64,000 nt of DNA from Bradyrhizobium sp. SZCCT0231 (GTDB lineage Bacteria > Pseudomonadota > Alphaproteobacteria > Rhizobiales > Xanthobacteraceae), in NCBI RefSeq assembly GCF_018130245.1, contig NZ_JAFCKP010000008.1:186001-250000 (forward strand), read 5' to 3'. The notes beneath the pieces are model-generated. The model did not search any database. It was not told the origin of the DNA and saw only the letters and a program-made list of their open reading frames with translations. Below, piece by piece: positions 19,996-31,944 of this stretch (the first letter of the stretch is position 1; every line of letters begins with the position of its first letter). A program made the position numbers and the translations under genes.

Positions 19996-20865
19996 ATGGC
20001 CGCGGGCATGACATCGGCGGCTTCGCAAGTTTCGTCACCGGTCGGCATCGTCGCCGGCGGCGGCGCCATGCCGTTCGCGGTCGCCGAGTCGCTCGCCGCG
20101 CGCGGCATCACGCCGGTGCTGTTTCCCCTGCGCGGGGCCTGCGATCCGGCGCGGGTGGAGCAGTTCCGCCACCGCTGGATCTCGGTCGGCCAGCTCGGCC
20201 GCGCGATGCGGCTGTTTCGCCAGGAGGGCTGCCGCGACCTGATCTTCATCGGCACATTGGTGCGGCCTTCGCTGTCCGAGATCCGCTTCGACGTCAAGAC
20301 GCTGCGCCTGCTCGGCAATGTCATCCGCGCCTTCCGCGGCGGCGACGATCATCTGCTGTCGGGGGTCGGCCGCATCCTCGAGCAGGACGGCTTCCGCATG
20401 GTCGGCATCAAGGATGTCGCGCCGGATCTGCTGATGCCCGAGGGCAGCATCAGCCGCGCCTGGCCCAGCGACACCAGTAAGGCCGATATCGAACGCGGCC
20501 GGGCGGTGCTGACCGCGCTCGGTCCGTTCGACATCGGCCAGGCTGCGGTCGTGATCGACGGCCATGTGGTCGCGGTCGAGGACATCGAGGGCACCGACGC
20601 GCTGCTCGCCCGCGTCGCGCGGCTGCGTGAGGAGGGCCGCATCCGCGCCGCCACGGGACGCGGCGTGCTGGTGAAGGCGCCGAAGAGCGGCCAGGATCTG
20701 CGCTTCGACCTGCCGACGATCGGCCCGCGCACGATCGAGGGCGTCGCGGCCGCCGGCCTTGCCGGCGTCGCCGTCATCGCCGGCAACACCATCGCCGCCG
20801 AGCCGCAAGCGATGATCGCGCTTGCCGACGCGAAATATCTCTTCATCATCGGCCTACCCGCGTGA
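19996..20865 (+). CDS. lpxI: UDP-2,3-diacylglucosamine pyrophosphatase LpxI
   Basis: It hydrolyses UDP-2,3-diacylglucosamine to lipid X, replacing LpxH in many Alphaproteobacteria. The 289-residue protein shows the two-domain LpxI (DUF1009) pattern: N-terminal VGIVAGGGAMPFAVA, IFIGTLVRPSL, and the C-terminal AVVIDGHVVAVEDIEGTDAL and GRGVLVKAPK blocks. The start could be ATG 19996 or ATG 20008, and a GTG at 19993 is also in frame. lpxB starts in its stop codon. Confidence 0.92.
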   Translation: MAAGMTSAASQVSSPVGIVAGGGAMPFAVAESLAARGITPVLFPLRGACDPARVEQFRHRWISVGQLGRAMRLFRQEGCRDLIFIGTLVRPSLSEIRFDVKTLRLLGNVIRAFRGGDDHLLSGVGRILEQDGFRMVGIKDVAPDLLMPEGSISRAWPSDTSKADIERGRAVLTALGPFDIGQAAVVIDGHVVAVEDIEGTDALLARVARLREEGRIRAATGRGVLVKAPKSGQDLRFDLPTIGPRTIEGVAAAGLAGVAVIAGNTIAAEPQAMIALADAKYLFIIGLPA

Positions 20866-22040
20866 TGCAGGACCGCGATCCCAAGCGCAAGATATTCCTG
20901 ATCGCGACGGAGGAATCCGGCGACAGGCTCGGCAGCGCCTTGATGAAGGTGCTGCGCCAGCGCCTCGGTGACGGCGTGCAGTTCGTCGGTGTCGGCGGCC
21001 GCACCATGGCGCGCGAGGGCCTTGAGTCGTTGTTTCCGATCGAGGAGCTCTCGATCGTCGGGTTTGCCGCGGTGGTGCAGCAACTGCCGAAGATCCTGCG
21101 GCTGATCCGCGAGACGGCCGACGCCGTGACCGAGGCCGCGCCCGACGCGCTCGTCATCATCGACAGCCCCGATTTCACCCACCGCGTCGCCCGCCGCGTG
21201 CGTTCGCGCAGTCCGGCGATCCCGATCGTCGACTACGTCTCGCCGCAGCTCTGGGCATGGCGGCCGGGACGGGCGCGGACCATGCTCGGCTATGTCGATC
21301 ATGTGCTCGGCCTGTTGCCGTTCGAGCCGGAGGAATATCGCAAGCTCGGCGGGCCGCCATGCAGCTATGTCGGCCATCCCCTGATCGAGCAATTGGGCTC
21401 GCTGCGTCCGGGCGCGGAGGAGCAGAAGCGCCGCAACAGTGAGCCGCCGGTACTCCTGGTGCTGCCCGGCAGCCGCCGCAGCGAGATCCGGCATCACCTC
21501 GAGGTGTTCGGCGCGGCGATCGGCCGGTTGCAGGCGGAGGGGCGCGCGTTCGAGCTGATGCTGCCGACCATGCCGCATCTCGAAGCCACCATCCGCGAAG
21601 GCATCGCGAACTGGCCGGTCAAGCCGCAGATCGTGATCGGTGAGGCGGAGCGGCGGGCCGTCTTCCGTATCGCCCACGCCGCGCTGGCCAAATCCGGCAC
21701 GGTGACGCTCGAGCTCGCGCTATCCGGCATTCCGATGGTGACGGCCTATCGCGTCGGTGCGATCGAGGCCTTCATCCTGCGCCGCGCGATCCGCGTCTCC
21801 TCGGTGATTCTCGCGAATCTCGTGATCGGCAAGGATGTCATTCCGGAGTATTTGCAGGAAGAGTGCACGCCGGAGAAGCTGGCACCTGCGCTCGCCGCGC
21901 TGCTGACGGATTCGCCGCTCCGCCGAGAGCAGGTCGAGGCATTCGCCAGGCTCGACCAGATCATGTCGACCGGCAACAAATCGCCGAGCGTGCTCGCCGC
22001 CGACATCGTGCTCGCGACGATGCGCCAGGGGCGGCGGTAA
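20862..22040 (+). CDS. lpxB: Lipid A disaccharide synthase
   Basis: A GT19 glycosyltransferase that joins lipid X to UDP-diacylglucosamine. The 392-residue chain has the N-terminal TEESGDRLGSALM motif (GEASGD in E. coli), VDYVSPQLWAWRPGR, LPFEPE, LVLPGSRRSEI and the donor-site segment KSGTVTLELAL. It begins at GTG 20862 overlapping the lpxI stop, or at the ATG directly after. It is the last gene of the plus-strand envelope cluster. Confidence 0.94.
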   Translation: MMQDRDPKRKIFLIATEESGDRLGSALMKVLRQRLGDGVQFVGVGGRTMAREGLESLFPIEELSIVGFAAVVQQLPKILRLIRETADAVTEAAPDALVIIDSPDFTHRVARRVRSRSPAIPIVDYVSPQLWAWRPGRARTMLGYVDHVLGLLPFEPEEYRKLGGPPCSYVGHPLIEQLGSLRPGAEEQKRRNSEPPVLLVLPGSRRSEIRHHLEVFGAAIGRLQAEGRAFELMLPTMPHLEATIREGIANWPVKPQIVIGEAERRAVFRIAHAALAKSGTVTLELALSGIPMVTAYRVGAIEAFILRRAIRVSSVILANLVIGKDVIPEYLQEECTPEKLAPALAALLTDSPLRREQVEAFARLDQIMSTGNKSPSVLAADIVLATMRQGRR

Positions 22041-22051
22041 GAGACGAACTC

Positions 22052-22137
22052 GTAGGGTGGGCAAAGCGAAAGCGTGCCCACCATTTCTAGCTTGATGTTG
22101 GAGAGGTGGCGGGCACGCTACGCTTTGCCCACCCTAC
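22052..22137. repeat. REP-like inverted repeat between convergent lpxB and gltA
   Basis: The left arm begins GTAGGGTGGGCAAAGCG (22052) and the right arm ends CGCTTTGCCCACCCTAC (22137); they are exact reverse complements over these 17 bases and continue imperfectly toward the centre. I recall this GTAGGGTGGGCAAAGCG sequence as a dispersed intergenic element in Bradyrhizobium genomes. Confidence 0.75.
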
Positions 22138-22173
22138 AAGTGCTGCGCCTTATGCACCCTACACGTCCACAAA

Positions 22174-22208
22174 CGAAAACGGCGCCATCTTTCGATGGCG
22201 CCGTTTCG
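22174..22208 (-). terminator. Strong hairpin after gltA
   Basis: A stem of about 15 bp with GGCGCCATC and GATGGCGCC as its GC-rich core and a 4-base loop, 20 bases past the gltA stop. Read on the minus strand it is followed by a TTTTCGTTT stretch, as expected for a rho-independent terminator. It may also stop lpxB transcripts from the other side. Confidence 0.75.
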
Positions 22209-22227
22209 AAAGCCGTGATGGCCGAAC

Positions 22228-23532
<1,305 letters not shown>

Positions 23533-23629
23533 CAGAGGTCCCCGATGTGTGGTGAAACGGGCCGGAGCCGGAGGCCCCTAGGGAGATCATGGGGGCAGGC
23601 CGGATGTTCCAGAATGTACGGGGGAGATG

Positions 23630-23656
23630 GGTATATTATTGCTATGTGCGCTGCAA
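23630..23656 (-). promoter_or_regulatory. Possible gltA promoter
   Basis: On the minus strand, TTGCAG (23656-23651) is followed after 15 bases by TATACC (23635-23630), about 98 bases before the gltA ATG and within the gltX-gltA gap. The spacer is short, so this is only a candidate; the A/T-rich TAATATA stretch there stands out against the GC-rich surroundings. Confidence 0.3.
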
Positions 23657-23678
23657 GATCGCCGCACGCATGGTCGAC

Positions 23679-25106
23679 TTACGTCGTAGACTGATCTTTA
23701 AGCCGGCCCAGGCTTTCCTGGCGCCCAAGGACGTCCAAAACCTCAAATATACCAGGCGACGTCGTCCGCCCGGTGAGCGCCGCCCTGAGCGGCTGGGCGA
23801 CCGCGCCGAGCTTGAGACTATTTTCCTCGGCAAAGGCGCGCAGCGCGGCCTCGGTGCTGGTGCCGCTCCACGTCTCGACTTTCTCCAGCGCGGAATGAAG
23901 CTGGCCGATCAGCTTGCGGTTCTCGGGTGTCAGCAACCCTTGCGCCTTGGGATCGAGCGTCAGGGGCCGGTCGGCGAAGATGAAATGGGCGCCATCGATC
24001 AGCTCGATCAGCGTCTTGGCGCGCTCCTTCAGCGCTGGCATGGCCTTGAGGAGTTGTGAACGTGTCGTGTCGTTTAATTTGGCCTTAATCTCGTCACGGC
24101 TCGGCACGATGTGGTCGAGCACGTCCTCGAACATCTTCACGAGCGATTGATCGTCGGCGTGGCGGATGTAGTGGCCGTTGAGGTTTTCCAGCTTGGCGAA
24201 ATCGAAGCGGGCGGCGGCGCGGCCGACGCTGGCGAGGTCGAACGCCGCGATCATCTCCTCGGTCGAGAATATCTCCTGGTCGCCATGGCTCCAGCCGAGC
24301 CGGACCAGATAGTTGCGCAGCGCAGCCGGCAGGTACCCCATCGCGCGGTAGGCATCGACGCCGAGCGCGCCGTGCCGCTTGGACAGTTTCGAGCCGTCCG
24401 GGCCGTGGATCAGCGGAATGTGGGACATGCTCGGCAGCGCCCAGCCCATCGCATCGTAGATCTGCTTCTGGCGGGCGGCGTTGATCAGATGGTCGTCGCC
24501 GCGGATCACGTGGGTGACACCCATGTCGTGGTCGTCGACGACCACCGCGAGCATATAGGTCGGGTTGCCATCGCCGCGCAGCAGGACGAGGTCGTCGAGG
24601 TTCTCGTTTTGCCAGACCACGCGGCCCTGGACCTGGTCCTCGATCACGGTCTCGCCGGTCTGCGGCGCGCGCAGGCGGATGGTGGGCTTGACGTCGCTCG
24701 GAGCCGTGGCCGGGTCGCGGTCGCGCCACATGCCGTCATAGAGGCGGGTGCGGCCCTCTGCGCGCGCCTTCTCGCGCATGGCGGCGAGCTCCTCCGCCGT
24801 GGCGTAGCAGCGATAGGCCTTGCCGTCGGCGAGCAACTGCTCGGCGACCTCGCGATGGCGGGCGGCGCGGGCGAACTGGTAGATGACCTCGCCGTCCCAG
24901 CCGAGCTCGAGCCACTTCAATCCGTCGAGGATGGCGCCGATCGCCGCCTCCGTGGAGCGTTCCCGGTCGGTGTCCTCGATCCGGAGCAGCATCTTGCCGC
25001 CGTGCTTCTTCGCATAGAGCCAGTTGAACAGCGCCGTGCGGGCCCCCCCGATATGGAGGAAGCCGGTCGGCGAGGGGGCGAAGCGGGTGACGACGGAATC
25101 GGTCAT
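23679..25106 (-). CDS. gltX: Glutamyl-tRNA synthetase
   Basis: Class I synthetase charging tRNA-Glu. The 475-residue chain has the HIGH-type motif in [17 protein letters not shown] and the KMSKS-type motif in [10 protein letters not shown]. It starts ATG 25106 ([13 protein letters not shown]). Alphaproteobacteria often carry two GltX paralogs, so this may be one of two. The gene is divergent from glnS (157 bp gap) rather than from comEC as I recall in other Rhizobiales. Confidence 0.95.
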   Translation of the reverse strand: MTDSVVTRFAPSPTGFLHIGGARTALFNWLYAKKHGGKMLLRIEDTDRERSTEAAIGAILDGLKWLELGWDGEVIYQFARAARHREVAEQLLADGKAYRCYATAEELAAMREKARAEGRTRLYDGMWRDRDPATAPSDVKPTIRLRAPQTGETVIEDQVQGRVVWQNENLDDLVLLRGDGNPTYMLAVVVDDHDMGVTHVIRGDDHLINAARQKQIYDAMGWALPSMSHIPLIHGPDGSKLSKRHGALGVDAYRAMGYLPAALRNYLVRLGWSHGDQEIFSTEEMIAAFDLASVGRAAARFDFAKLENLNGHYIRHADDQSLVKMFEDVLDHIVPSRDEIKAKLNDTTRSQLLKAMPALKERAKTLIELIDGAHFIFADRPLTLDPKAQGLLTPENRKLIGQLHSALEKVETWSGTSTEAALRAFAEENSLKLGAVAQPLRAALTGRTTSPGIFEVLDVLGRQESLGRLKDQSTT

Positions 25107-25262
25107 TCTTGGCAGGGCCTATGCATTGGAGGCGGTGGTGTATAGCAGGACCGGAGCATAACTAAAGCCCGACGGCAGACGGCTAGAGGCCGTACTTAAG
25201 CCCTTGGCGCGGCCACGCGAATTTGGCAGAAGGACCGCTGATTTCCCTACAGGATTTTCGTA

Positions 25263-26939
<1,677 letters not shown>

Positions 26940-26947
26940 GCTAGGAC

Positions 26948-27334
26948 ATGGGCAACGAAGCCGACGCCATCGTTTCCGCCATCATCGCGAAATGGTGCGC
27001 CGGCTTCGCGAGGCTCGACGCGGCCGCGCTGTCGTCGCTGTACGCGAGGAACGCGTTCTTCCTCGGCTCCAACCCGAAACTCTATCGGGGCAGGAGCGGG
27101 GTGGCGGACTATTTCAATGGCCTGCCGCGATGGCGCCAGCCGAGCGTCGGCTTCTCCGAGGTGGCTGCGGCTCAGGTCGTGCCCGATGTGATTAACATGG
27201 CCGCGATCGCATCATTCGACCTCGACGAAGAGGCCGCGCCGCTCTCGGTCAAACTCACCTGGGTGATCGTGCGCGAAGACGGCGACTGGAAGATCGCGAG
27301 CCACCACGTGTCCTCCAGGGCTGCGCTGATCTAG
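26948..27334 (+). CDS. NTF2-like protein (SgcJ/EcaC or DUF4440 type)
   Basis: A 128-residue single-domain protein of the cone-shaped NTF2/SnoaL fold: an N-terminal helix (AIIAKWCAGFARLDAAALSS), LYARNAFFLGS, GRSGVADYFNGL, and C-terminal strands ending VREDGDWKIASHHVS. Such proteins are small-ligand binders or enzymes and the substrate cannot be read here. It starts 8 bases after the glnS stop and is probably cotranscribed. Its stop abuts the palindromic repeat at 27334. Confidence 0.7.
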   Translation: MGNEADAIVSAIIAKWCAGFARLDAAALSSLYARNAFFLGSNPKLYRGRSGVADYFNGLPRWRQPSVGFSEVAAAQVVPDVINMAAIASFDLDEEAAPLSVKLTWVIVREDGDWKIASHHVSSRAALI

Positions 27335-27435
27335 AGCATGATCCGGAAAAGTGTGAAGCGGTTTTCCGAAAAGATCATGCTCAAACAAAGAGCTGAAGCG
27401 CGATGACGATTCAACCTAATCTCATCGCGCTTTAG
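27334..27435. repeat. Composite double-palindrome repeat, copy 1
   Basis: Two adjacent inverted repeats. The first (27334-27382) has arms GAGCATGATC and GATCATGCTC around a core with AAGCGGTTTTCC. The second (about 27397-27435) has AAGCGCGATGA against TCATCGCGCTT. Between them lies a short A-rich link. The same composite occurs in opposite orientation at 30286-30390. It fills the gap between the convergent NTF2-like and adenosine-kinase genes and could fold as a bidirectional transcript terminator. Confidence 0.8.
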
Positions 27436-27475
27436 CGCCGGAGGCGTACTTCATCGCAACCGCTTCATCCGGTCG

Positions 27476-27961
27476 CTACAGCTTGTAGCCGATCTTCCTC
27501 AGCAGGTCCTTCCGCCACGCAATGTCGGCGTCGGTCTCGATACCCAGCGGTGAGGCGCCATCCACGACGCCGAGCACGCCACGGCCGAGCTCGGTTTGCG
27601 CGACGATGACCTGCGTGGGGTTGGCCGTCGCGCAGTAGATGCGGCAGACCTCCGGCACCGAGCGCACGGCAGCTAGGACGTTGACCGGAAAGAAGCCGTC
27701 GCCCAGGAAGATCAGAAAAGTGTGGCCGGCGCCGATGGCCAATGCGTTGTTGCGGGCGTGGGTGAGGGCCGCTTCGTCATTGCCCGACCAGCGCACCAGC
27801 CGCTTGCCGGAGGCCTCGCAGAAGGCCAGCCCGAAGCGGATGCCCGGAACCGTGCCAACGAGCGCCTCGTGGAGGTCTTCCACGGTCTTGATGAAATGCG
27901 ACTGACCGAAGATGAAGTTGGCCGCGTCCGGCTTGACGATGGGTACGACGGTGAGTTCCAT
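27476..27961 (-). CDS. Adenosine-specific kinase family protein (DUF355)
   Basis: A 161-residue protein of the family first characterised in archaea as adenosine-specific kinase, making AMP from adenosine. The conserved parts are seen in GQSHFIKTVEDLHEAL, FGLAFCEASGKRLVRWSGND, and GHTFLIFLGDGFFPVNVL followed by VCRIYCATANP. Full family length, no signal peptide, so cytoplasmic. It is the last of three minus-strand genes with the TrpF-like and MBL proteins, and converges on the repeat at 27334. The family assignment is fairly sure; activity in this organism is inference. Confidence 0.78.
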   Translation of the reverse strand: MELTVVPIVKPDAANFIFGQSHFIKTVEDLHEALVGTVPGIRFGLAFCEASGKRLVRWSGNDEAALTHARNNALAIGAGHTFLIFLGDGFFPVNVLAAVRSVPEVCRIYCATANPTQVIVAQTELGRGVLGVVDGASPLGIETDADIAWRKDLLRKIGYKL

Positions 27962-27997
27962 GGCCGCGCTCCTCCAGGAGAGAGCTACACGATCATG

Positions 27998-28678
27998 TTA
28001 GGCCGACGGAAAGCGATTGTCAGCCGCCGCCCGAGCCGCTTCGTGGAACCGGCGGACTCGCTCCAGGTCCTTGGCATGCGAACCGTCCTGATCCGTCTTC
28101 GTCTTGGAGTCGACGCCGGCTGGACGGACAGTTTGGATCGCTCCTGCGACATTGTCCGGTCCGAGGCCGCCTGCGAGGACGACCGGAACACGGACGACGT
28201 CCACGATGCGGCGACTGATATTCCAATCATGCGTCACGCCGAGCGCGCCGATCTGCTTGTCCGTGGACCGATAGCTGTCGAGCAGCAGAAAGTCTGCAAT
28301 GCCAACGTAGCTCTCGGCAATCGCGACGCTTTCCTCGGAGAACACCGGTATGCTTCTCATCACGACGATCCCGGGCAACATGCGTTTGAGCGAAGCAACA
28401 TCTTGCGGGGAAAGCAGTTCGGCGCTGGCCCCCAAATGGACGATCGCGGGGTTGAGCTCGCGCGCCCACGACGCAATCAAGGAGAGATCGCGGGTCAGAA
28501 ACAGTGCCGAGAATTTCGATGGCGGTACAATTGCCGCGCCGATCTTGGAAGCCGCCGAGATCGGCAGTTCGCGCGGAAATTGGCCGTCTCCGACGAGCAC
28601 GCCGATATGGTCGACGCCAATGGCTGAAAGTGCGGACGCCTCTTCGGGGGTGGAGATTTCATAGATCTGGGTCAACAT
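27998..28678 (-). CDS. TrpF-like (phosphoribosylanthranilate isomerase family) protein lacking the catalytic Cys
   Basis: A 226-residue TIM-barrel protein related to TrpF. The phosphate-binding turn VVLAGGLGPDNVAGAI and the DFLLLDS strand with the expected acid Asp are present, and HDW parallels the family FDW. However the N-terminal KICG motif carrying the general-base Cys reads TQIYEIS here, with Tyr at the Cys position, and the late DVSSGVE phosphate motif reads DSKTKTD. Ordinary tryptophan-pathway activity is therefore doubtful. It lies away from trpC and trpD, between an adenosine-kinase-like gene and an MBL hydrolase, 21 bases from the latter, suggesting a joint but unknown pathway. Confidence 0.7.
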   Translation of the reverse strand: MLTQIYEISTPEEASALSAIGVDHIGVLVGDGQFPRELPISAASKIGAAIVPPSKFSALFLTRDLSLIASWARELNPAIVHLGASAELLSPQDVASLKRMLPGIVVMRSIPVFSEESVAIAESYVGIADFLLLDSYRSTDKQIGALGVTHDWNISRRIVDVVRVPVVLAGGLGPDNVAGAIQTVRPAGVDSKTKTDQDGSHAKDLERVRRFHEAARAAADNRFPSA

Positions 28679-28699
28679 CGGGCGTAACCTCTCCCAGTC

Positions 28700-29704
28700 T
28701 CAGGCGCGAGATGCCTCGAACGCTGCCATCACCTCGGCCAGCATCCGCTCCCGCTCTCCCGCATAGCGCGGAGAGAAGTGAAAAGGCTCGACGCGGCGGA
28801 CATTGGCTTCCCGTGCGACTTCTCCGGCAGCCGTGGTGGTAAGATGAGCCCGCTCCTTCGCTATTGCGGCGTCCGCATCCGCAAACGCCGCCTCGATGAA
28901 GAGGATGTCTGCATTCTGAATCAGCGCCACGATGGCGGCACGATTGGCCGGCGTGTCGGCAACATCGGTCACATAGGCGATTTTCTGGCCGGCAGTGACC
29001 GTCACAAGATCGCGCAGGCTTGAGAGTGGCACGAGGCGATCCGACTTGGCCGCTTCTTCGATGCGGATCAAATGATCATCCGCGCGACGCTCGACGACGG
29101 CCTTCTTTAGCGACAGCAACCAGGGACCGACGGGTAGTCCACGCTCCGACAGCCTATTCTTCCATACGTTGACATGGGCCGCCTCCTGCAGCGCAAAGGC
29201 GAGGCAGGGCGTGCCATGCTCGAGGATCGCGGCTGACACGCGATGGGTCGGTTCATCGCAGAGTACGCCCGCAGTGGTCTTGCGAGAGGCGGATGGCTCT
29301 GCCGCGAAGCCTTTCCTCAGCCGGAACCGCGTGGTGGAGATGGAATTTTCCGCTCCAAGTTCGCTGACGTCGAAAACAAGATCGCAGGAATAGTTTTCGA
29401 CCAGGTTCCAGCGATAGGCCTGAAGCTTGTGGAAGACGTGCTCGGCAAAGCCGGGCGGACCGAACAGCTGCACCGATTTCTCGTGCCCGACGAGCAAACG
29501 CAGCAGATGGTCGAAGCCAACGAAATGATCGATATGCGCATGCGAGACGAAGACCTGGTCGACGCGTCGAATCCTCCGCGGCGCCAGTGAAGCAATCTCT
29601 CCAATATCGAACAGCAGACTTCGCTTCTCGAACAGCGTTTCGACATAGACCGTCGGATCGCCGTAGCGACCGTTGACCAGGCTAGGATGGAAAAGCGGTC
29701 GCAT
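28700..29704 (-). CDS. Metallo-beta-lactamase-fold hydrolase, RNase Z-like
   Basis: A 334-residue protein with the zinc motif HAHIDH at residues 55-60 (FVSHAHIDHFVGFDHLLRLL), preceded by LLFDIG as in RNase Z-type hydrolases, and C-terminal His residues in HLTTTAAGEVA and PFHFSPRY, which resemble the RNase Z end. Its N-terminus (MRPLFHPSLVNGRYGDPTVYVE) is not that of tRNase Z, so it is probably a related phosphodiesterase or small-molecule hydrolase. It heads the minus-strand trio with the TrpF-like and adenosine-kinase-like genes. Confidence 0.75.
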   Translation of the reverse strand: MRPLFHPSLVNGRYGDPTVYVETLFEKRSLLFDIGEIASLAPRRIRRVDQVFVSHAHIDHFVGFDHLLRLLVGHEKSVQLFGPPGFAEHVFHKLQAYRWNLVENYSCDLVFDVSELGAENSISTTRFRLRKGFAAEPSASRKTTAGVLCDEPTHRVSAAILEHGTPCLAFALQEAAHVNVWKNRLSERGLPVGPWLLSLKKAVVERRADDHLIRIEEAAKSDRLVPLSSLRDLVTVTAGQKIAYVTDVADTPANRAAIVALIQNADILFIEAAFADADAAIAKERAHLTTTAAGEVAREANVRRVEPFHFSPRYAGERERMLAEVMAAFEASRA

Positions 29705-29822
29705 GACAACAATTCTGCTGCATCAGTTCCAAATGCATCTCCCCTCATCTTAGGGGATGGCGAAGGATTCCGCACCGGGCAGGATCGAGCTAGAATACAT
29801 CAATCGGATCGAGGAGAGAGCC

Positions 29823-30272
29823 ATGAAACTCGTTTCAAGCGCCTTCGCCGATGGTGCCGCAATTCCGCGACGGTTTACCTGTGATGGCGAAAATCTTTCG
29901 CCACCTCTGCAATGGAGCGACGCGCCGGAGGGGGCACGGAGTCTTGTCCTGCTCTGCGACGATCCCGACGCGCCCGCCGGCAAATGGCATCATTGGGCAG
30001 TCTACGACATTCCGCCGGCGGTCACGGAATTTGCGATCAACGCCGCGCAGAACGCCAGAATGAAGCAAGCCGTCAACGATTTTCGGAAGGTGGGCTATGG
30101 CGGCCCGTGTCCGCCGCATGGCCATGGGCCTCATCATTATCATTTCCGACTGCTTGCCCTCTCGATGGAGGGCCTGCCGACAAAGGCCAATGCATCCTGC
30201 AGCGACATCGAGCGAGAGGCGCGCAAGCACGTGATCGCAGAGGCGACCCTCGTCGGTTGGTATGAGAGGTAG
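29823..30272 (+). CDS. YbhB/YbcL-type phosphatidylethanolamine-binding protein
   Basis: A 149-residue PEBP-family protein. The ligand-binding elements are visible: CDGENLSPPLQWSDAP, DDPDAPAGKWHHWAVYDIP and GYGGPCPPHGHGPHHYHF. The ATG at 29823 follows GAGGAGAGAGCC, a strong ribosome binding site; the longer upstream frame is not needed. There is no signal peptide. The family binds phosphorylated small ligands, but its role in bacteria is poorly known. It is divergent from the MBL gene and converges with glnA across the second composite repeat. Confidence 0.85.
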   Translation: MKLVSSAFADGAAIPRRFTCDGENLSPPLQWSDAPEGARSLVLLCDDPDAPAGKWHHWAVYDIPPAVTEFAINAAQNARMKQAVNDFRKVGYGGPCPPHGHGPHHYHFRLLALSMEGLPTKANASCSDIEREARKHVIAEATLVGWYER

Positions 30273-30285
30273 GCGAAAGAATGCC

Positions 30286-30390
30286 CTAAAGCGCGATGAG
30301 ATCTGGATGAATCGTCATCGCGCCTTAGGTTGCTTGTTTACGCATGATCTTTTCGGAAAACCGCTTCGCACTTTTTCGGATCATGCTTTA
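30286..30390. repeat. Composite double-palindrome repeat, copy 2 (inverted relative to copy 1)
   Basis: The first palindrome (30286-30327) pairs CTAAAGCGCGATGA with TCATCGCGCCTTAG; the second (about 30341-30390) has arms GCATGATCTTTTCGG and CCGAAAAAGTGC-type sequence ending GGATCATGC. It is the reverse of the element at 27334-27435 with scattered differences. Its end overlaps the glnA stop codon at 30388-30390, so the element reaches the coding boundary. It lies between the convergent PEBP and glnA genes. Confidence 0.8.
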
Positions 30391-31818
30391 GATGTCGTAA
30401 TACAAATGGAACTCGTAAGGATGCGGTCGCAGCCGGATCGGGTCGACCTCCTTCTTGCGCTTGTAGTCGAGCCAGGTTTGGATCACGTCGGCGGTGAAGA
30501 CATCCCCGCGTAGCAAGAATGCGTGATCGCGCTCGAGCGCGTCGAGCGCCTGGTCGAGGGATCCCGGCGTGGACTTCACCTCCTTCGCCTCCGCAGTCGG
30601 GAGGTCGTAAAGATTCTTGTCGATCGGGCTGCCGGGGTCGATCCGCATTTCGATACCGTCGAGGCCGGCCATCAGCATTGCAGCAAAGGCCAGGTAGGGA
30701 TTACAGGACGGATCGGGTGAACGAAACTCGACGCGCTTTGCGCGCGGATTCGGCGAATACATCGGAATCCGGCAGCAGGCGGAGCGATTGCGCTGGGAGT
30801 AGACGAGGTTGATCGGAGCTTCATAACCCGGCACCAAGCGCCGGTAGGAGTTCGTGGTGGGGGCGCAGAGCCCGCACAACGCCCAGGCGTGGCTCAAAAG
30901 CCCGCCGATATAGTAGCGCGCGAGCTGGCTCAGCTCGGCGTAGTCGCCCTTGTCGTAGAACAAATTGGTCTCGCCCTTCCAGAGCGACTGGTGAACGTGC
31001 ATGCCCGAAGCGTTGTCCTCGAACAGCGGCTTCGGCATGAATGTCGCGGTCTTGCCATGCTGATGTGCGGTGTTCTTGACCACGTATTTGTAGATCATCA
31101 AATTGTCGGCCATGCGGGTCAGCGTGGTGAAGCGCATGTCGATCTCGTTCTGGCCGCCGGTCGCGACCTCATGGTGATGCGCTTCGATCTGGATCCCCAG
31201 AGATTCCATCGTCAGCACCATTTCGGTGCGTAGCGCCTGCATGCTGTCGGTCGGAGGAACGGGAAAGTATCCCTCTTTCGCGCGCGGCTTGTGGCCGAGA
31301 TTCGGTGCTTCGTCCGTGCCGGTGTTCCAGCTGCCTTCGCTGGAGTCGATTGCGTGCATGGCGAAGTTGATGCCCTGTCCGTAGCGGACCTCGTCGAAGA
31401 CGAAGAACTCGGCCTCCGGGCCGAAATAGCTCGTATCGGCACGCCCGGTACCCTTAAGGTAGGTTTCGGCCTTCTGGGCGATGTAGCGGGCGTCCCGGCT
31501 ATAGGATTGGCCGGTCACGGGGTCGCGGATGTTGCAGATGAGAACCAGCGTCTTGGCCGGACTATAGGGGTCGACGAAGGCCGTCGTCGGATCCGGGACG
31601 ACGAGCATGTCGCTTTCATGGATATCCTGGAAGCCACGGATCGATGAGCCATCGAATCCAATGCCCTCATTGAGTGCATCGGCATTCACCGCGCTCGGCG
31701 GCACGGAAAAATGTTGCCACATCCCCGGCAGGTCGGTGAACCGCAAATCGATCATCTGGACTTTCTCGTCCGTGATCGCCTTCACGAGGTCTTCGGCTGT
31801 CGTACATTTCGCAACCAT
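30388..31818 (-). CDS. glnA: Type I glutamine synthetase (additional copy)
   Basis: ATP-dependent ligation of ammonia to glutamate. At 476 residues it is a GSI subunit: [11 protein letters not shown], the metal site [37 protein letters not shown] and the adenylylation-type Tyr404 in NLYDLP. Two conserved stretches are altered: DNGSGMH is DNASGMH (residues 268-274) and NRSASIRIP is NRSACCRIP (344-352). No glnB lies upstream, where the main rhizobial glnB-glnA pair has one, so this is probably a paralog. Its 3' end overlaps a composite repeat. Confidence 0.88.
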   Translation of the reverse strand: MVAKCTTAEDLVKAITDEKVQMIDLRFTDLPGMWQHFSVPPSAVNADALNEGIGFDGSSIRGFQDIHESDMLVVPDPTTAFVDPYSPAKTLVLICNIRDPVTGQSYSRDARYIAQKAETYLKGTGRADTSYFGPEAEFFVFDEVRYGQGINFAMHAIDSSEGSWNTGTDEAPNLGHKPRAKEGYFPVPPTDSMQALRTEMVLTMESLGIQIEAHHHEVATGGQNEIDMRFTTLTRMADNLMIYKYVVKNTAHQHGKTATFMPKPLFEDNASGMHVHQSLWKGETNLFYDKGDYAELSQLARYYIGGLLSHAWALCGLCAPTTNSYRRLVPGYEAPINLVYSQRNRSACCRIPMYSPNPRAKRVEFRSPDPSCNPYLAFAAMLMAGLDGIEMRIDPGSPIDKNLYDLPTAEAKEVKSTPGSLDQALDALERDHAFLLRGDVFTADVIQTWLDYKRKKEVDPIRLRPHPYEFHLYYDI

Positions 31819-31944
31819 GGCTTCGCTCCCAGGTCAGCGTCCCGAGATCGCGTAGCCGTTCGGCCGCAACCTCGCGGCTCGCGACGGACTGTGGTCCACG
31901 TTCGGCGTTGTCGCCGCAGTCAGGCAAGCTTTGCGCGCCGGCAG

